Notes under the pieces: model-generated | What the model was told of the DNA's origin: nothing | The model's input: only the letters and a program-made list of their open reading frames with translations | Database searches by the model: none | Position numbers and translations under genes: made by a program | Assembly (NCBI GenBank): GCA_018261935.1 | Contig: JAGTRP010000010.1 | Span: forward strand, 1 to 64,000 | DNA from: Rhodocyclaceae bacterium | GTDB taxonomy: Bacteria > Pseudomonadota > Gammaproteobacteria > Burkholderiales > Rhodocyclaceae | Reading direction: 5' to 3' | Length of the DNA: 64,000 bases | Shown here: positions 32,284 to 41,002 of the stretch, one piece after another | Numbering within the stretch: position 1 is the first letter of the stretch | Layout of the letters: each line of letters opens with the position of its first letter

Positions 32284-34636
32284 GATCCGGGGAGAATTGG
32301 GGCGGGGGGCGCAGAGCGTCGTCTACCTGGGCTTCGATCCTCAGTTGCAGCGCGAGATAGCCATCAAGACGCTGCGCCTGGCCGGTCCGGGGGCGCCCCA
32401 GAGCGAGCAGTTGCTGGAGGAGGCGCGCCTGGTCGGCAAGCTGCGCCACCCCAATATCGTGCCCATTTTCCAGGCGGGAGAAGAGGGCGAGGAACTCTAC
32501 CTCGTCTTTGAATATGTGCCGGGCAAGAACCTGGCGGAGTTCCTGCAGGAGAGCGGCGCCTTGCCGCCGGTCAAGGCCGTCAGCATCCTGCAGCCCATTC
32601 TGGATGCCATCATCCATGCCCACAGTCAGGGAATCATTCACCGGGATCTCAAGCCCTCCAATATCCTCCTCGACGAGGACGGGACACCCCGGGTCATGGA
32701 CTTCGGCATCGCTGCCCGGGTGGAAGGTCTGAAGCCGGGCGAGCTGGAGTATTCGGGTACGCCCGCCTACATGGCCCCGGAATATATCGAACGACGGGAG
32801 ATCAGCGAGCGGACCGACATTTTCGCCGCCGGCCTCATTCTCTACGAGATGCTCACCGGCCAGCGGGCCATCCAGGGGGGCAATATCTACCAGGTGATGC
32901 ACCGCATCGCCAACGAGAACATCGTTCTGCCGGAAGGCATCGGGCCCGTGGACGAGCGCCTGTCCGCCATCCTTGCCAAGGCCGTGGTGCGGGACCCGAA
33001 TGTTCGCTATCAGACGATGGAACAATTTGCCGAAGCCCTGGACAACTACCTGGACCCGGAAGGCGAGGACAAGCGCGACAGCAGCGGCAAGCAGGCGACC
33101 CTGGACTTCCTGCTGCGCCGCATGCGGCACAAGAGCGATTTCCCGGCCCTTTCCGAATCGGTCAGCGCCATCAACAAGATCGCCTCCAGCGAGACGGAGA
33201 GCATCAACAAACTTTCCAACTCCATCCTCAAGGATTTCGCCCTCACCAACAAGCTATTGCGCCTGGTGAACTCGGCCTATTACCGGCCGGCCGGCGGCGG
33301 TAGCATCAGCACTGTGTCCCGGGCGGTGATCGTGCTCGGCTTCGAGACGGTGCGCAATATCGCCATTACTGTCCTGCTTTTCGAACATCTCCAGAACAAG
33401 GCCAACGCCAACCAGCTAAAGGAGGAATTCCTGCGGGTCAACCTGGCCGGCATCCTGGCCAAGGGGCTGGCGGCGGCCGCACAGATGCGGGATCTGGAGC
33501 AAGCCTTCATCTGTGCGCTCTTCCATAACCTGGGGCGTCTGTTGTCCCAGTATTACTTCCCGGAGGAGACCGATGAGATCCGTCGGGTGATGGAGCAAAA
33601 AGAGTGCGGCGACGACCAGGCCGCCCTGCAGGTGCTCGGTATCAGCTTCCAGGACCTGGGGGTTGCCATCGCCCGCCAGTGGGGCTTCCCGCCGGTCATC
33701 GTCAACACCATGCGCAAGCTGGATGCCGGTCCGGTCAGGAAACCGGTGACCCAGGAAGACCGCCTGCGGGTCCTCGCCGGCATGTCGAGCGAGCTATGCC
33801 GGGTGATGGGTCTGGCGCCGGATCTGCGGGAGAAGGAAATGCGCAAGGTGGTGGCGCGCTTCAAGAACCCGGTGGGCGTGGAGGACAAGGCCGTCGATGA
33901 GGCCGTGCAGCACTCTATCGTGGAGCTGGTGGAGTTCGCCCGTATCATCCAGCTCAATTTGAAACAGACCGCCTTCGGCCGCCAGTTGCGATCCTTCATT
34001 CCGGGGGAGGCCGATGTCACCCAGACCATCCTCGGCGATACCCTCGGTGAAACCCTGCTCGCCCAGGGGGATCCCCTCGGCTATGAGGCGGATGGCGCCA
34101 CAGGGGGTGACGGGGTCAAGGCGGATGCCCAGGCCGTCCTCACCGCCGGTATCCAGGATATCAGCAATACCCTGGTGGACGACTTCAAGCTCAACGACAT
34201 CCTGCGCATCATCCTGGAGACCATGTACCGGGCCATGGGCTTCAAGCGAGTTCTGCTGTGCATCAAGGATACCAAGGGCAACGCCATGCAGGGGCGCTTC
34301 GGCTTCGGGCCGGAAGCGAACGAACTGGCTAAGCAGTTCCGTTTTCCATTGACCTTCACGCCGGATATTTTCCATGTGGCCACCTCCAAGGGCGTCGATA
34401 TCCTCATCAGCGACATCGACGATCCCAAGATCGCGACCCGCATTCCCGAGTGGTACCGCAAAGCCAGCGGCGCCAAGGCTTTCGTGATTTTTCCGCTGAA
34501 TATCAAGAACAACCCGGTGGCCTTGATCTATGCCGACAAGGACGAGGCCGGCAGCATTGTGATCCCGGAAAAGGAACTCTCCCTGCTGCGCACCCTGCGC
34601 AATCAGGCGGTTCTGGCCATCAAGCAGGGATCATAA
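32258..34636 (+). CDS. Serine/threonine kinase fused to HDOD and GAF domains
   Basis: 792-residue cytoplasmic fusion. Hanks-type kinase (about 7-265): Gly loop GELGRGAQSVV, Lys37, catalytic HRDLKPSN (D130, N135), DFG 148-150 and GTPAYMAPEY; all key residues are present, so it should be active. An HDOD domain follows (about 285-500; FPALSESVSAINKIAS, LLRLVNSAYYRP, AVIVLGFETVRNI). After a helical linker comes a C-terminal GAF-like domain (about 630-790). There is no membrane anchor. HDOD modules mediate signalling and protein contacts. I chose the ATG at 32258, which overlaps DUF3293. Targets are unknown. Confidence 0.92.
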   Translation: MSRKIGRFEIRGELGRGAQSVVYLGFDPQLQREIAIKTLRLAGPGAPQSEQLLEEARLVGKLRHPNIVPIFQAGEEGEELYLVFEYVPGKNLAEFLQESGALPPVKAVSILQPILDAIIHAHSQGIIHRDLKPSNILLDEDGTPRVMDFGIAARVEGLKPGELEYSGTPAYMAPEYIERREISERTDIFAAGLILYEMLTGQRAIQGGNIYQVMHRIANENIVLPEGIGPVDERLSAILAKAVVRDPNVRYQTMEQFAEALDNYLDPEGEDKRDSSGKQATLDFLLRRMRHKSDFPALSESVSAINKIASSETESINKLSNSILKDFALTNKLLRLVNSAYYRPAGGGSISTVSRAVIVLGFETVRNIAITVLLFEHLQNKANANQLKEEFLRVNLAGILAKGLAAAAQMRDLEQAFICALFHNLGRLLSQYYFPEETDEIRRVMEQKECGDDQAALQVLGISFQDLGVAIARQWGFPPVIVNTMRKLDAGPVRKPVTQEDRLRVLAGMSSELCRVMGLAPDLREKEMRKVVARFKNPVGVEDKAVDEAVQHSIVELVEFARIIQLNLKQTAFGRQLRSFIPGEADVTQTILGDTLGETLLAQGDPLGYEADGATGGDGVKADAQAVLTAGIQDISNTLVDDFKLNDILRIILETMYRAMGFKRVLLCIKDTKGNAMQGRFGFGPEANELAKQFRFPLTFTPDIFHVATSKGVDILISDIDDPKIATRIPEWYRKASGAKAFVIFPLNIKNNPVALIYADKDEAGSIVIPEKELSLLRTLRNQAVLAIKQGS

Positions 34637-34641
34637 GGGCG

Positions 34642-34671
34642 AAAAAAAGCCGGCTGGTGCCGGCTTTCCTG
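34642..34671. terminator. Bidirectional terminator between the kinase fusion gene and bamD
   Basis: Stem AAAGCCGGC / GCCGGCTTT with loop TGGT (34646-34667), A-rich on one side and T-rich on the other. It lies between the convergent stop codons at 34636 and 34682 and can serve both genes. Confidence 0.82.
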
Positions 34672-34681
34672 TTTCTGGAGA

Positions 34682-35509
34682 TTACGACCAGAATTTCCAC
34701 CAGGGTGCTGTTTTCTCTTCGCCTTCCCTGAAGTAGCGGCTGTTGGGGAAATTCTTCCGCATGATCCGTTCGGCATCATCCCGCAACTCGGTCATCCCCA
34801 GTTTATCGTAGGCGGTCACCATGATGAACAGCGCTTCCTCGGTAGCCGGGGCATTGGGGTAGGTCTTGAGGGCGTGCTGAGCCCGGTTGGCGGCGGCGAT
34901 ATACGCGCCGCGCTTGATGTAGTAGTTGCCGACATGGACTTCCTGCATGGCCAGGGCATTGACCAGGTAGTTCATGCGCTCGATGGCGTCGGGGGTGTAC
35001 TTGCTCTTGGGGAAGCGGGTTACCAGTTCCCGCAAGGAATCGAAGGACTCCTTGGCCGACTTGGGGTCGCGCTCGGACATGTCCTGGTTACTGAGGTGCC
35101 CAAGGAGGCCGAGATCCTCGTTGAAGGCGATGAGCCCCTTCAGGTAATAGACATAGTCCACCGCCGGATGGTTTGGGTGGAGCTTGATGAAGCGGTCACA
35201 GGCGGCCAGGGCCGAAGCGGGCTCCTGGGCCTTCCAGTAAACGTAGCCCAATTCGAGCTGGGCCTGCTGCGAGTAGCGGCCATAGGGAAAGCGGGCTTCC
35301 AGCTTTTCCAGCAGCTTGGCGGCCTTGTCCCAGGCGCCATCCCCCTGGGCGTCCCGGGCCTCGGAGTAGAGTTTGCTGGCTGACCAGCCAGCGGTTTCAT
35401 CCTTCACTTCAGGCAACAACCCGCAACCCGCCAGGGTGGCAGCGGCGATGAGCGCAGCCAGGAGGCGGAAGAAGGGGGTAAATGCGGCTACACTTCGCAT
35501 CATGAGCAT
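34682..35509 (-). CDS. bamD: Outer-membrane assembly lipoprotein BamD
   Basis: Essential lipoprotein of the BAM complex that folds outer-membrane beta-barrels; 275 residues. Lipobox LAGC (Cys about 29) then five TPR-like repeats typical of BamD/ComL (YSEARDAQGDGAWDKAAKLLEKLEARFPYGRY and following). It is divergent from rluD, with which its start region overlaps or nearly so. Confidence 0.95.
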   Translation of the reverse strand: MLMMRSVAAFTPFFRLLAALIAAATLAGCGLLPEVKDETAGWSASKLYSEARDAQGDGAWDKAAKLLEKLEARFPYGRYSQQAQLELGYVYWKAQEPASALAACDRFIKLHPNHPAVDYVYYLKGLIAFNEDLGLLGHLSNQDMSERDPKSAKESFDSLRELVTRFPKSKYTPDAIERMNYLVNALAMQEVHVGNYYIKRGAYIAAANRAQHALKTYPNAPATEEALFIMVTAYDKLGMTELRDDAERIMRKNFPNSRYFREGEEKTAPWWKFWS

Positions 35510-35546
35510 TCCTGTGGAAAACCGCGGCGATTATAGCCCAAGTCCG

Positions 35547-36458
35547 ATGTCTGTCCTGATTGTCCCGGATAAGCTTGCCGGCCGCCGGCTGGACCAAGTC
35601 CTGGCCGAACTCCTGCCTCAGCATTCCCGCAACCGCCTCCAGGCCTGGGTCCGGGACGGCCGGGTCCAAATCGATGGTGCGCCGGAGAGCGAACCCAAGC
35701 GCAAACTGCGGGGGGGCGAGACCCTGCTCGTGTCGACCGCGGCCGACGAGCAGTCCCTGGCCGAGGAGCCGGAAGACATCCCCCTGTCCATCGTTTTCGA
35801 GGACGAATCCATCCTGGTGATCGACAAGCCGGCCGGCCTGGTGGTCCATCCGGGCAGCGGCAACTGGAGCGGCACCCTGATGAACGCCCTGCTGCACCAT
35901 GTCCCGCAAGCAGAGCGGGTGCCCCGGGCCGGCATCGTCCATCGCCTCGACAAGGAAACCAGCGGCCTCCTGGTGGTGGCCAAGACCCTGGAAGCCCAGA
36001 CCGACCTGGTGCGCCAGCTCCAGGCCCGCACGGTCAAGCGCCAGTACCTGGCCTTGGCGAGCGGCGTCCTCGAGCGGGATGGGAAGGTGGAAGCTCCGGT
36101 CGGCCGGCATCCGGTGCAACGGGTGAAGATGGCCGTGGTGGCGGAGAGCCGGGGCGGCAAGCCGGCGGTGACCCGTTACCGGGTCCTGGAGCGCTTCGCC
36201 CGCTGTACCCTGGTGGAGTGTTCCCTGGAAACCGGGCGCACCCATCAGATCCGGGTCCATATGGCCCACCTGCAGCATCCTTTGGTCGGGGATCCGGTTT
36301 ATGGCAAGGAGGATCGCCGCCTGCCGCCTTTCCATCGCCAGGCGCTCCATGCCGCCCGCCTGGGGCTGATCCACCCCCTGACGGGGCAGGCCATGCAATG
36401 GGAGGCGCCGTTGCCGGCCGACATGCAGGAATTGCTGGAGAAATTACGTGCCCTTTGA
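35547..36458 (+). CDS. rluD: Ribosomal large-subunit pseudouridine synthase RluD
   Basis: Makes pseudouridines in helix 69 of 23S rRNA; about 303 residues. N-terminal S4 RNA-binding domain (RRLDQVLAELLPQHSRNRLQ), catalytic Asp motif GIVHRLDKETSGLLVVAK, and C-terminal TGRTHQIRVHMAHLQHPLVGDPVYG. Start uncertain: ATG 35547 or ATG 35502, the latter overlapping bamD. I prefer 35547, since the intervening GATTATAG looks non-coding. The divergent bamD beside rluD-pgeF is a common proteobacterial order. Confidence 0.95.
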   Translation: MSVLIVPDKLAGRRLDQVLAELLPQHSRNRLQAWVRDGRVQIDGAPESEPKRKLRGGETLLVSTAADEQSLAEEPEDIPLSIVFEDESILVIDKPAGLVVHPGSGNWSGTLMNALLHHVPQAERVPRAGIVHRLDKETSGLLVVAKTLEAQTDLVRQLQARTVKRQYLALASGVLERDGKVEAPVGRHPVQRVKMAVVAESRGGKPAVTRYRVLERFARCTLVECSLETGRTHQIRVHMAHLQHPLVGDPVYGKEDRRLPPFHRQALHAARLGLIHPLTGQAMQWEAPLPADMQELLEKLRAL

Positions 36459-37188
36459 AATGATCGTGCCGGAATGGCCGGCGGCGCCCGGGGTGCGGTG
36501 TTTCCAGACGACCCGGCGCGGCGGCGTCAGCCGTGGCCCCTATGAGAGCTTCAACCTGGGGGAACATGTCGGCGACGATCCGGCGGCGGTGGCGGCCAAT
36601 CGAGCTCGGCTGCTTTCCTCCCTGCCCGGCCAGCCGGTATGGCTGCAACAGGTGCATGGAACCATCGTGGCGGATGCCGATACGGCTGTGCCGGGCAGCG
36701 AGGCCGATGCGGCTGTCGCCCGCCGGGGCGGCAAGGTATGCGTCGTGATGACTGCCGATTGTCTCCCCGTGCTGCTGTGCGATCGCCGCGGCACGACGGT
36801 GGCCGCGGTTCACGCAGGCTGGCGTGGTTTGGCGGCCGGGGTGATCGAGGCGACGGTGGCGGCCATGGCGTGCCCGCCAGGGGATTTACTCGCCTGGATG
36901 GGGCCAGCCATCGGCCCCGAGGTTTTCGAGGTGGGCGAGGAAGTTCGAGCCGCCTTCGTAGACCGCGACGCAAGGGCGGCTGATGCCTTCGTGGGGCGCG
37001 GAGGCGGCAAGTGGCTGGCGGATATCTGGCTCCTTGCCCGCCAGCGGCTGGCGGCGGTTGGCGTCGATGCGGTCTGGGGGGGAGGGCAATGCACGGTTGC
37101 CCAGCGGGAGCGTTTCTTTTCGTATCGCCGCGATGGCGTGACTGGGCGCATGGGCAGCTTCATCTGGCTGGCCGACAACCCTTCATGA
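36448..37188 (+). CDS. pgeF: Purine nucleoside phosphorylase/laccase-domain protein PgeF (YfiH)
   Basis: 246-residue copper/zinc laccase-fold protein. In this family, members act as purine nucleoside phosphorylases and peptidoglycan-editing factors. Metal-binding residues are in LQQVHG, MTADCLPVLL and AVHAGWRGLAAG, with the C-terminal GRMGSFIWL end. GTG start at 36448 overlaps the rluD stop. Confidence 0.93.
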   Translation: MPFEMIVPEWPAAPGVRCFQTTRRGGVSRGPYESFNLGEHVGDDPAAVAANRARLLSSLPGQPVWLQQVHGTIVADADTAVPGSEADAAVARRGGKVCVVMTADCLPVLLCDRRGTTVAAVHAGWRGLAAGVIEATVAAMACPPGDLLAWMGPAIGPEVFEVGEEVRAAFVDRDARAADAFVGRGGGKWLADIWLLARQRLAAVGVDAVWGGGQCTVAQRERFFSYRRDGVTGRMGSFIWLADNPS

Positions 37189-39015
37189 AATGAACTGGTA
37201 ACGGTTGCGGCCGGCGTTCTTCGCCTGGTAAAGCATGGCGTCGGCCCGCCGCATGAGCTCGTCGCCGCCACTTCCGTCCCGGGGGAAGATGGCGACGCCG
37301 ATGCTCGCCGAGACGGTCAAGGTGATATCGCCGTGGGTGAACGGCGCTGCAATGGCTTCCAGCAGACGGCTGACGGCGCCTTCGCATTCCTCCAGGGAGC
37401 CCATGTTATTGAGGAGGACGACGAACTCGTCGCCTCCGAGGCGGGCTACCGTATCACCCCCACGCACGGAACAGCGCCAGCGGTTGGCGACGTTGACCAG
37501 CAATTGGTCGCCGACGGCGTGCCCGTGCTTGTCGTTGACCGGCTTGAAATTGTCCAGGTCCAGGTAGCACACCGCCAGCAAGGTCTTGTCCCGCTGGCTG
37601 TTGGTGATGGCCTGCTGCAGGCGGTCGGCCAGGAGCAGGCGGTTAGGCAGTTCGGTCAATGGATCATGGAAGGCCATCTTTTCCAGGTTGCTCTGTTCTT
37701 CCTTAAGGTCCGTAATGTCCGAGGCCATGCCGACGAAGTGGCTGATGGAGCCATTCTGGTCGCGGACGGCAGAGATCCGGGTGTGCTGGACGTAGAGGCC
37801 GCCGTCCTTGCGGCGGTTCCAGATGTCCCCTCGCCAGGCGCCATGTTCCATCAGGCTCTTGCGCATCCCGGAGAAGAACTTGAGGTCGTGGTGGCCGGAA
37901 TCGAGGATGGCGGGGGTCTGGCCAATGAGCTCCTGGCGGGAGAAGCCGGTCAGCTCCTCCATCTGGTGATTGACGTCGATGATGCGGCTGTGGACATCGC
38001 TGATCAGGATGCCCTCGTGGGAATGGGAGAAGACGCTGGCCGCCAGCCGCATTCGCTCCTCGAACCGGTGCCTGCGGAGAAGTTGCAGGGTGAGCAGGAC
38101 AGTGGCCGCGAAGAGGATAGCCATCAGCAGCAGGGTCACTTGCAGGCTGCGCCACCACGAGGCCATATAGGCGGCTTCGTCGAGGGCGACGATGGCGATG
38201 ATGGGGTAGTGCTGGAGTTGCCTGGTGCCGGCGACGCGCAGCCTGCCGTCCACGGGAGATGCCAGGGAGGCGGATGTCTCGCTGTGCTCGGGACGCAGCA
38301 AATCCATGAGTTCGGGCGTGCGCAGGTCCTTGCCGATCACGCCATCCACCACCGGGTAGCGAACCAGCATCTGCTGGTCCCGGTTCCACAGGGAAACGGC
38401 AGCTCCGCTACCCAGTTGCAGGCTTTTGAAGAAGGTGACGAAATGCTCGTCGATCCCCAGGTTGGCCACCAGCATGCCGGCGAAGCGCCCGTCGGGAAAA
38501 TCGATGCGGCGAGCAACCTGGATGCCCCATTTGCCCGAGACCCTGCCGAGGACCGCCTCGGAAATGACCGGATTTCCGCCTGTGCCCCGGCGCAGGGCGA
38601 TGAAATAGGCCCGGTCGCCCAGATTCTGGCCGGGCGAGGTGCCGGCCGTGCTGGCGACAACGGTGCCCCGGGCATCGGTGAGGCACATGGATATGACCCC
38701 GGGGGTACGATCCTGATGCCGCTTCAGGTATTCCTCAAGGGGGCGGCGGCTGGCTGCGGACGGAATTGCCGTGCCGGCGAAATCGACCGGCGGCAGGAAT
38801 TCGATGGCGTGCTGGAGGGATAGATCGACCAGTCGAAAGGAGGCATCGGAACTTTCGGCCACCAAGCGGGCCAGGGAGAGGGCCTCGCTGCGGATGTGCT
38901 CGTGAAGGGCGGCGTGCTCCTGGTGGAGTGCCCAGCCCAGGTACCCGGCAAGAGTGAGCGCAATCCCCCATAACGCCAGGAAGACCTTGTTCTGCAAGCA
39001 TTGAAATACCGGCAT
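37183..39015 (-). CDS. Membrane diguanylate cyclase with CACHE-like and PAS domains
   Basis: Inner-membrane receptor of about 610 residues. Two membrane helices (about 10-28 and 285-310) flank a periplasmic double-CACHE-like sensor (RAYFIALRRGTGG-type signatures). A PAS domain (about 325-445) and a GGDEF domain (about 450-605) follow. The active site GGDEF is intact, and an RGGD inhibitory site lies five residues upstream. The final residues overlap the pgeF stop on the other strand. The sensed ligand is unknown; CACHE domains usually bind small molecules. ATG 39015 is preferred. Confidence 0.92.
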   Translation of the reverse strand: MPVFQCLQNKVFLALWGIALTLAGYLGWALHQEHAALHEHIRSEALSLARLVAESSDASFRLVDLSLQHAIEFLPPVDFAGTAIPSAASRRPLEEYLKRHQDRTPGVISMCLTDARGTVVASTAGTSPGQNLGDRAYFIALRRGTGGNPVISEAVLGRVSGKWGIQVARRIDFPDGRFAGMLVANLGIDEHFVTFFKSLQLGSGAAVSLWNRDQQMLVRYPVVDGVIGKDLRTPELMDLLRPEHSETSASLASPVDGRLRVAGTRQLQHYPIIAIVALDEAAYMASWWRSLQVTLLLMAILFAATVLLTLQLLRRHRFEERMRLAASVFSHSHEGILISDVHSRIIDVNHQMEELTGFSRQELIGQTPAILDSGHHDLKFFSGMRKSLMEHGAWRGDIWNRRKDGGLYVQHTRISAVRDQNGSISHFVGMASDITDLKEEQSNLEKMAFHDPLTELPNRLLLADRLQQAITNSQRDKTLLAVCYLDLDNFKPVNDKHGHAVGDQLLVNVANRWRCSVRGGDTVARLGGDEFVVLLNNMGSLEECEGAVSRLLEAIAAPFTHGDITLTVSASIGVAIFPRDGSGGDELMRRADAMLYQAKNAGRNRYQFIS

Positions 39016-39179
39016 GGCTCTCCAGCTGAAAAGGGCGTGGGGCGACAAACGGGGCACTTCCAGGCGCGGGCCGGTGCAAGCGGTCCGGGAACTTCATGGT
39101 GTCATATACCAAAGCGATTTTCAAGGCTGACCCCCATCGCGGCGTATAATTCGCGCCTTTGCATCTGCCGGACGCCGTC

Positions 39180-39950
39180 GTGAGTACCCTTGCCTGGATC
39201 ATTACCGTTGCCCTTGCCGGGGGCCTCCTCAGCGTCGTGGCGGCGGCAGGGATTACCTATGTGATGGGCGTCGCCGGCGTTTCGGTGCTCATTTCCTACG
39301 CCATCGGCGCCCTGCTGGGGGCCGTGTTCCTTGAAATCCTGCCCCACGGGCTGGAACACGTCGGCGATGCCCATCGGATGGCAGGAACCATCCTCTTCGG
39401 TATCCTGGCCTTCTTCGTCCTGGAAAAGCTCGTGCTCTGGCGCCATTGCCACCATGACCAGTGCGAAGCCCACGACCTCCAGCCTGCCGGCCACGACCAC
39501 GGCCGTTCCGGCCTCCTCATCCTGATCGGCGACACCTTCCACAATTTCGTCGATGGCATCCTGATTGCCGCTGCCTTTCTGGAAGACACCCAGCTGGGCA
39601 TCGTTACGGCCCTGGCGATCATCGCCCACGAGATACCCCAGGAAGTGGGGGACTACCTCATCCTGCTGCATTCCGGCTACAGCCGGGCGCGGGCGCTGGC
39701 CTTCAACCTTCTCTCCAGCCTGGCTACCCTGATCGGCGCACTGCTCGCCTATTTCGCCCTGTCGCAACTGCAGGAATGGATTCCCGCCATGCTCGGTCTG
39801 GCAGCCGCCAGCATGATCTATGTGGCGGTGGCCGACCTCATCCCCGGCCTTCACAAGCGGACAGAACTGCGGGCGACCGTCCAGCAGGTGGCCCTCATCG
39901 CCCTGGGTGTCGGCTCCATCGCCGTGGCCCGTGCCCTCATCGGGGAATAG
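39180..39950 (+). CDS. ZIP-family divalent metal transporter
   Basis: Inner-membrane zinc/iron-type importer, about 256 residues with eight membrane helices. Metal-binding signatures HNFVDGILIA (helix 4) and HEIPQEVGD (helix 5) are present. A His-rich cytoplasmic loop (WRHCHHDQCEAHDLQ, HDHG) lies between helices 3 and 4. GTG at 39180 is the preferred start; a TATAAT-like box lies about 35 bases upstream. Its last 14 bases overlap the ThiS-like gene on the other strand. Confidence 0.92.
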   Translation: MSTLAWIITVALAGGLLSVVAAAGITYVMGVAGVSVLISYAIGALLGAVFLEILPHGLEHVGDAHRMAGTILFGILAFFVLEKLVLWRHCHHDQCEAHDLQPAGHDHGRSGLLILIGDTFHNFVDGILIAAAFLEDTQLGIVTALAIIAHEIPQEVGDYLILLHSGYSRARALAFNLLSSLATLIGALLAYFALSQLQEWIPAMLGLAAASMIYVAVADLIPGLHKRTELRATVQQVALIALGVGSIAVARALIGE

Positions 39951-40233
39951 TTCCCGCCACCGCCGGAATGATGGCCAGGATGTCGTCCATCTCGAGGGGG
40001 GTGCCCAGGCCCTCGAGGCTGCGGATATTGGCGGAACCCAGGTAAACATTGACGAAAGGGCGCAGCTCGCCGCGCTCGTCAAGGACTCTTTCGAGAATGC
40101 CGGGATGCTGCCGTCCGAGGGCGGTCAAGGCGTCGGCCACGTTGTCGCCGCTGACCGCCACCATGTCAGCCCCGGCGGTATAGGTGCGCAGGGGCGTCGG
40201 AATGCGGATGAGGACGGCCGCAGATTCAGTCAT
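39937..40233 (-). CDS. ThiS/MoaD-like beta-grasp protein with altered C-terminus
   Basis: 98-residue ubiquitin-like fold: VLIRIPTPLRTYTAG, VSGDNVADALTALGRQHPGI, RPFVNVYLGSANIRSLEG, and the strand DDILAIIPAVAG. Active sulfur carriers of this family end in Gly-Gly; here the tail is AGTIPR, so the second Gly is missing and four residues follow. The tail is encoded where the gene overlaps the convergent ZIP gene. The upstream JAMM gene overlaps its start by eight bases; JAMM enzymes process tails of some carriers (for example QbsD/QbsE). Function uncertain. Confidence 0.8.
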   Translation of the reverse strand: MTESAAVLIRIPTPLRTYTAGADMVAVSGDNVADALTALGRQHPGILERVLDERGELRPFVNVYLGSANIRSLEGLGTPLEMDDILAIIPAVAGTIPR

Positions 40234-40645
40234 GGTAAATCTCCTCTTCGGCGAAGTCGCCGCCACCCAGGCGCCAGGAACGCAACTCGGCGACGTTCCC
40301 GCTGCTGACGGCAATGATCACATAGGACCATCCTGCCCAAGCCAGCGCCAGGTCGGTGGCGCTGGGGCGTGCCGGATGGTCGGGGTGGGAATGCCAGGTC
40401 CCGATGATGGCTAGTCCAGCCGCCTTGGCGGCCATCTCGGCCGCCAGATAATCTTCCGGGTCGAGCTCGTAGCGATCGTTACCGGCGGCCAGGTTATGGC
40501 CGGGCTGCTGGTAGTGCACCACGTGGCGCCCGTTTTCCCCGCTCCAGCCCAGCAGCAGCCCGCAGGATTCCCGCGGATAGCCCCTGCGAGCCAGCATTTC
40601 CATCTCGGCTTGCAATGGACCTGGCAGGACCAGGATCGGATTCAT
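40226..40645 (-). CDS. JAMM/Mov34 (MPN) metallopeptidase
   Basis: 139-residue zinc peptidase with the complete JAMM set: E in PRESCGLLLG (about 26), HSHPDHPARPSATD (H-x-H-x7-S-x2-D). Bacterial relatives release extensions from ubiquitin-like sulfur carriers or act in cysteine and thiamin-like pathways. The next gene downstream is a ThiS/MoaD-like protein, so a processing partnership is plausible. Confidence 0.9.
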   Translation of the reverse strand: MNPILVLPGPLQAEMEMLARRGYPRESCGLLLGWSGENGRHVVHYQQPGHNLAAGNDRYELDPEDYLAAEMAAKAAGLAIIGTWHSHPDHPARPSATDLALAWAGWSYVIIAVSSGNVAELRSWRLGGGDFAEEEIYHD

Positions 40646-40717
40646 GGCAGTCTCGTAGGCGCTTTCGCAATAAGACTGCGGTGCTTTGCGGGGAGTTCGC
40701 GCCGGGCGGCGCCGGCG

Positions 40718-40903
40718 TCAGCTTTCCTCTTTTTCTGCGGCGGCCCGCTTGCGGCGGCGGGCCCGGCTGCCCCCCAGCCACATCAGGATTGCCACCGGGA
40801 GGAGGCCGTAGAAGGCGAGGGTGGCGACGCCTGCGATGATGCTGGTCTCGGTCAAAGCCATCAGCAAGACGACGTAAAGCCAGGCGATCGCAACGATGTA
40901 CAT
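40718..40903 (-). CDS. Small two-helix membrane protein
   Basis: 61 residues from the ATG at 40903: MYIVAIAWLYVVLLMAL, then a second helix VATLAFYGLLPVAILMWL and a basic tail GGSRARRRKRAAAEKEES, giving a clear inside-positive hairpin. No known family. It stands between the JAMM gene and phaC on the opposite strand from phaC. Confidence 0.7.
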   Translation of the reverse strand: MYIVAIAWLYVVLLMALTETSIIAGVATLAFYGLLPVAILMWLGGSRARRRKRAAAEKEES

Positions 40904-40930
40904 GGGCGCGATTATGCCCGTAATTGCACA

Positions 40931-40959
40931 TTGACAGGTATTCAACTGGTATGGAGAAT
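40931..40959 (+). promoter_or_regulatory. Promoter-like sequence for phaC
   Basis: Perfect TTGACA (40931-40936), 17-base spacer and GAGAAT (40954-40959), about 43 bases before the phaC start. Pattern call only; PhaR could bind nearby, but no specific operator was recognised. Confidence 0.45.
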
Positions 40960-41002
40960 CCAGAAGCTCAACGTCAAATAGCTTCGGTAAGCGAGAGTCT
41001 CC

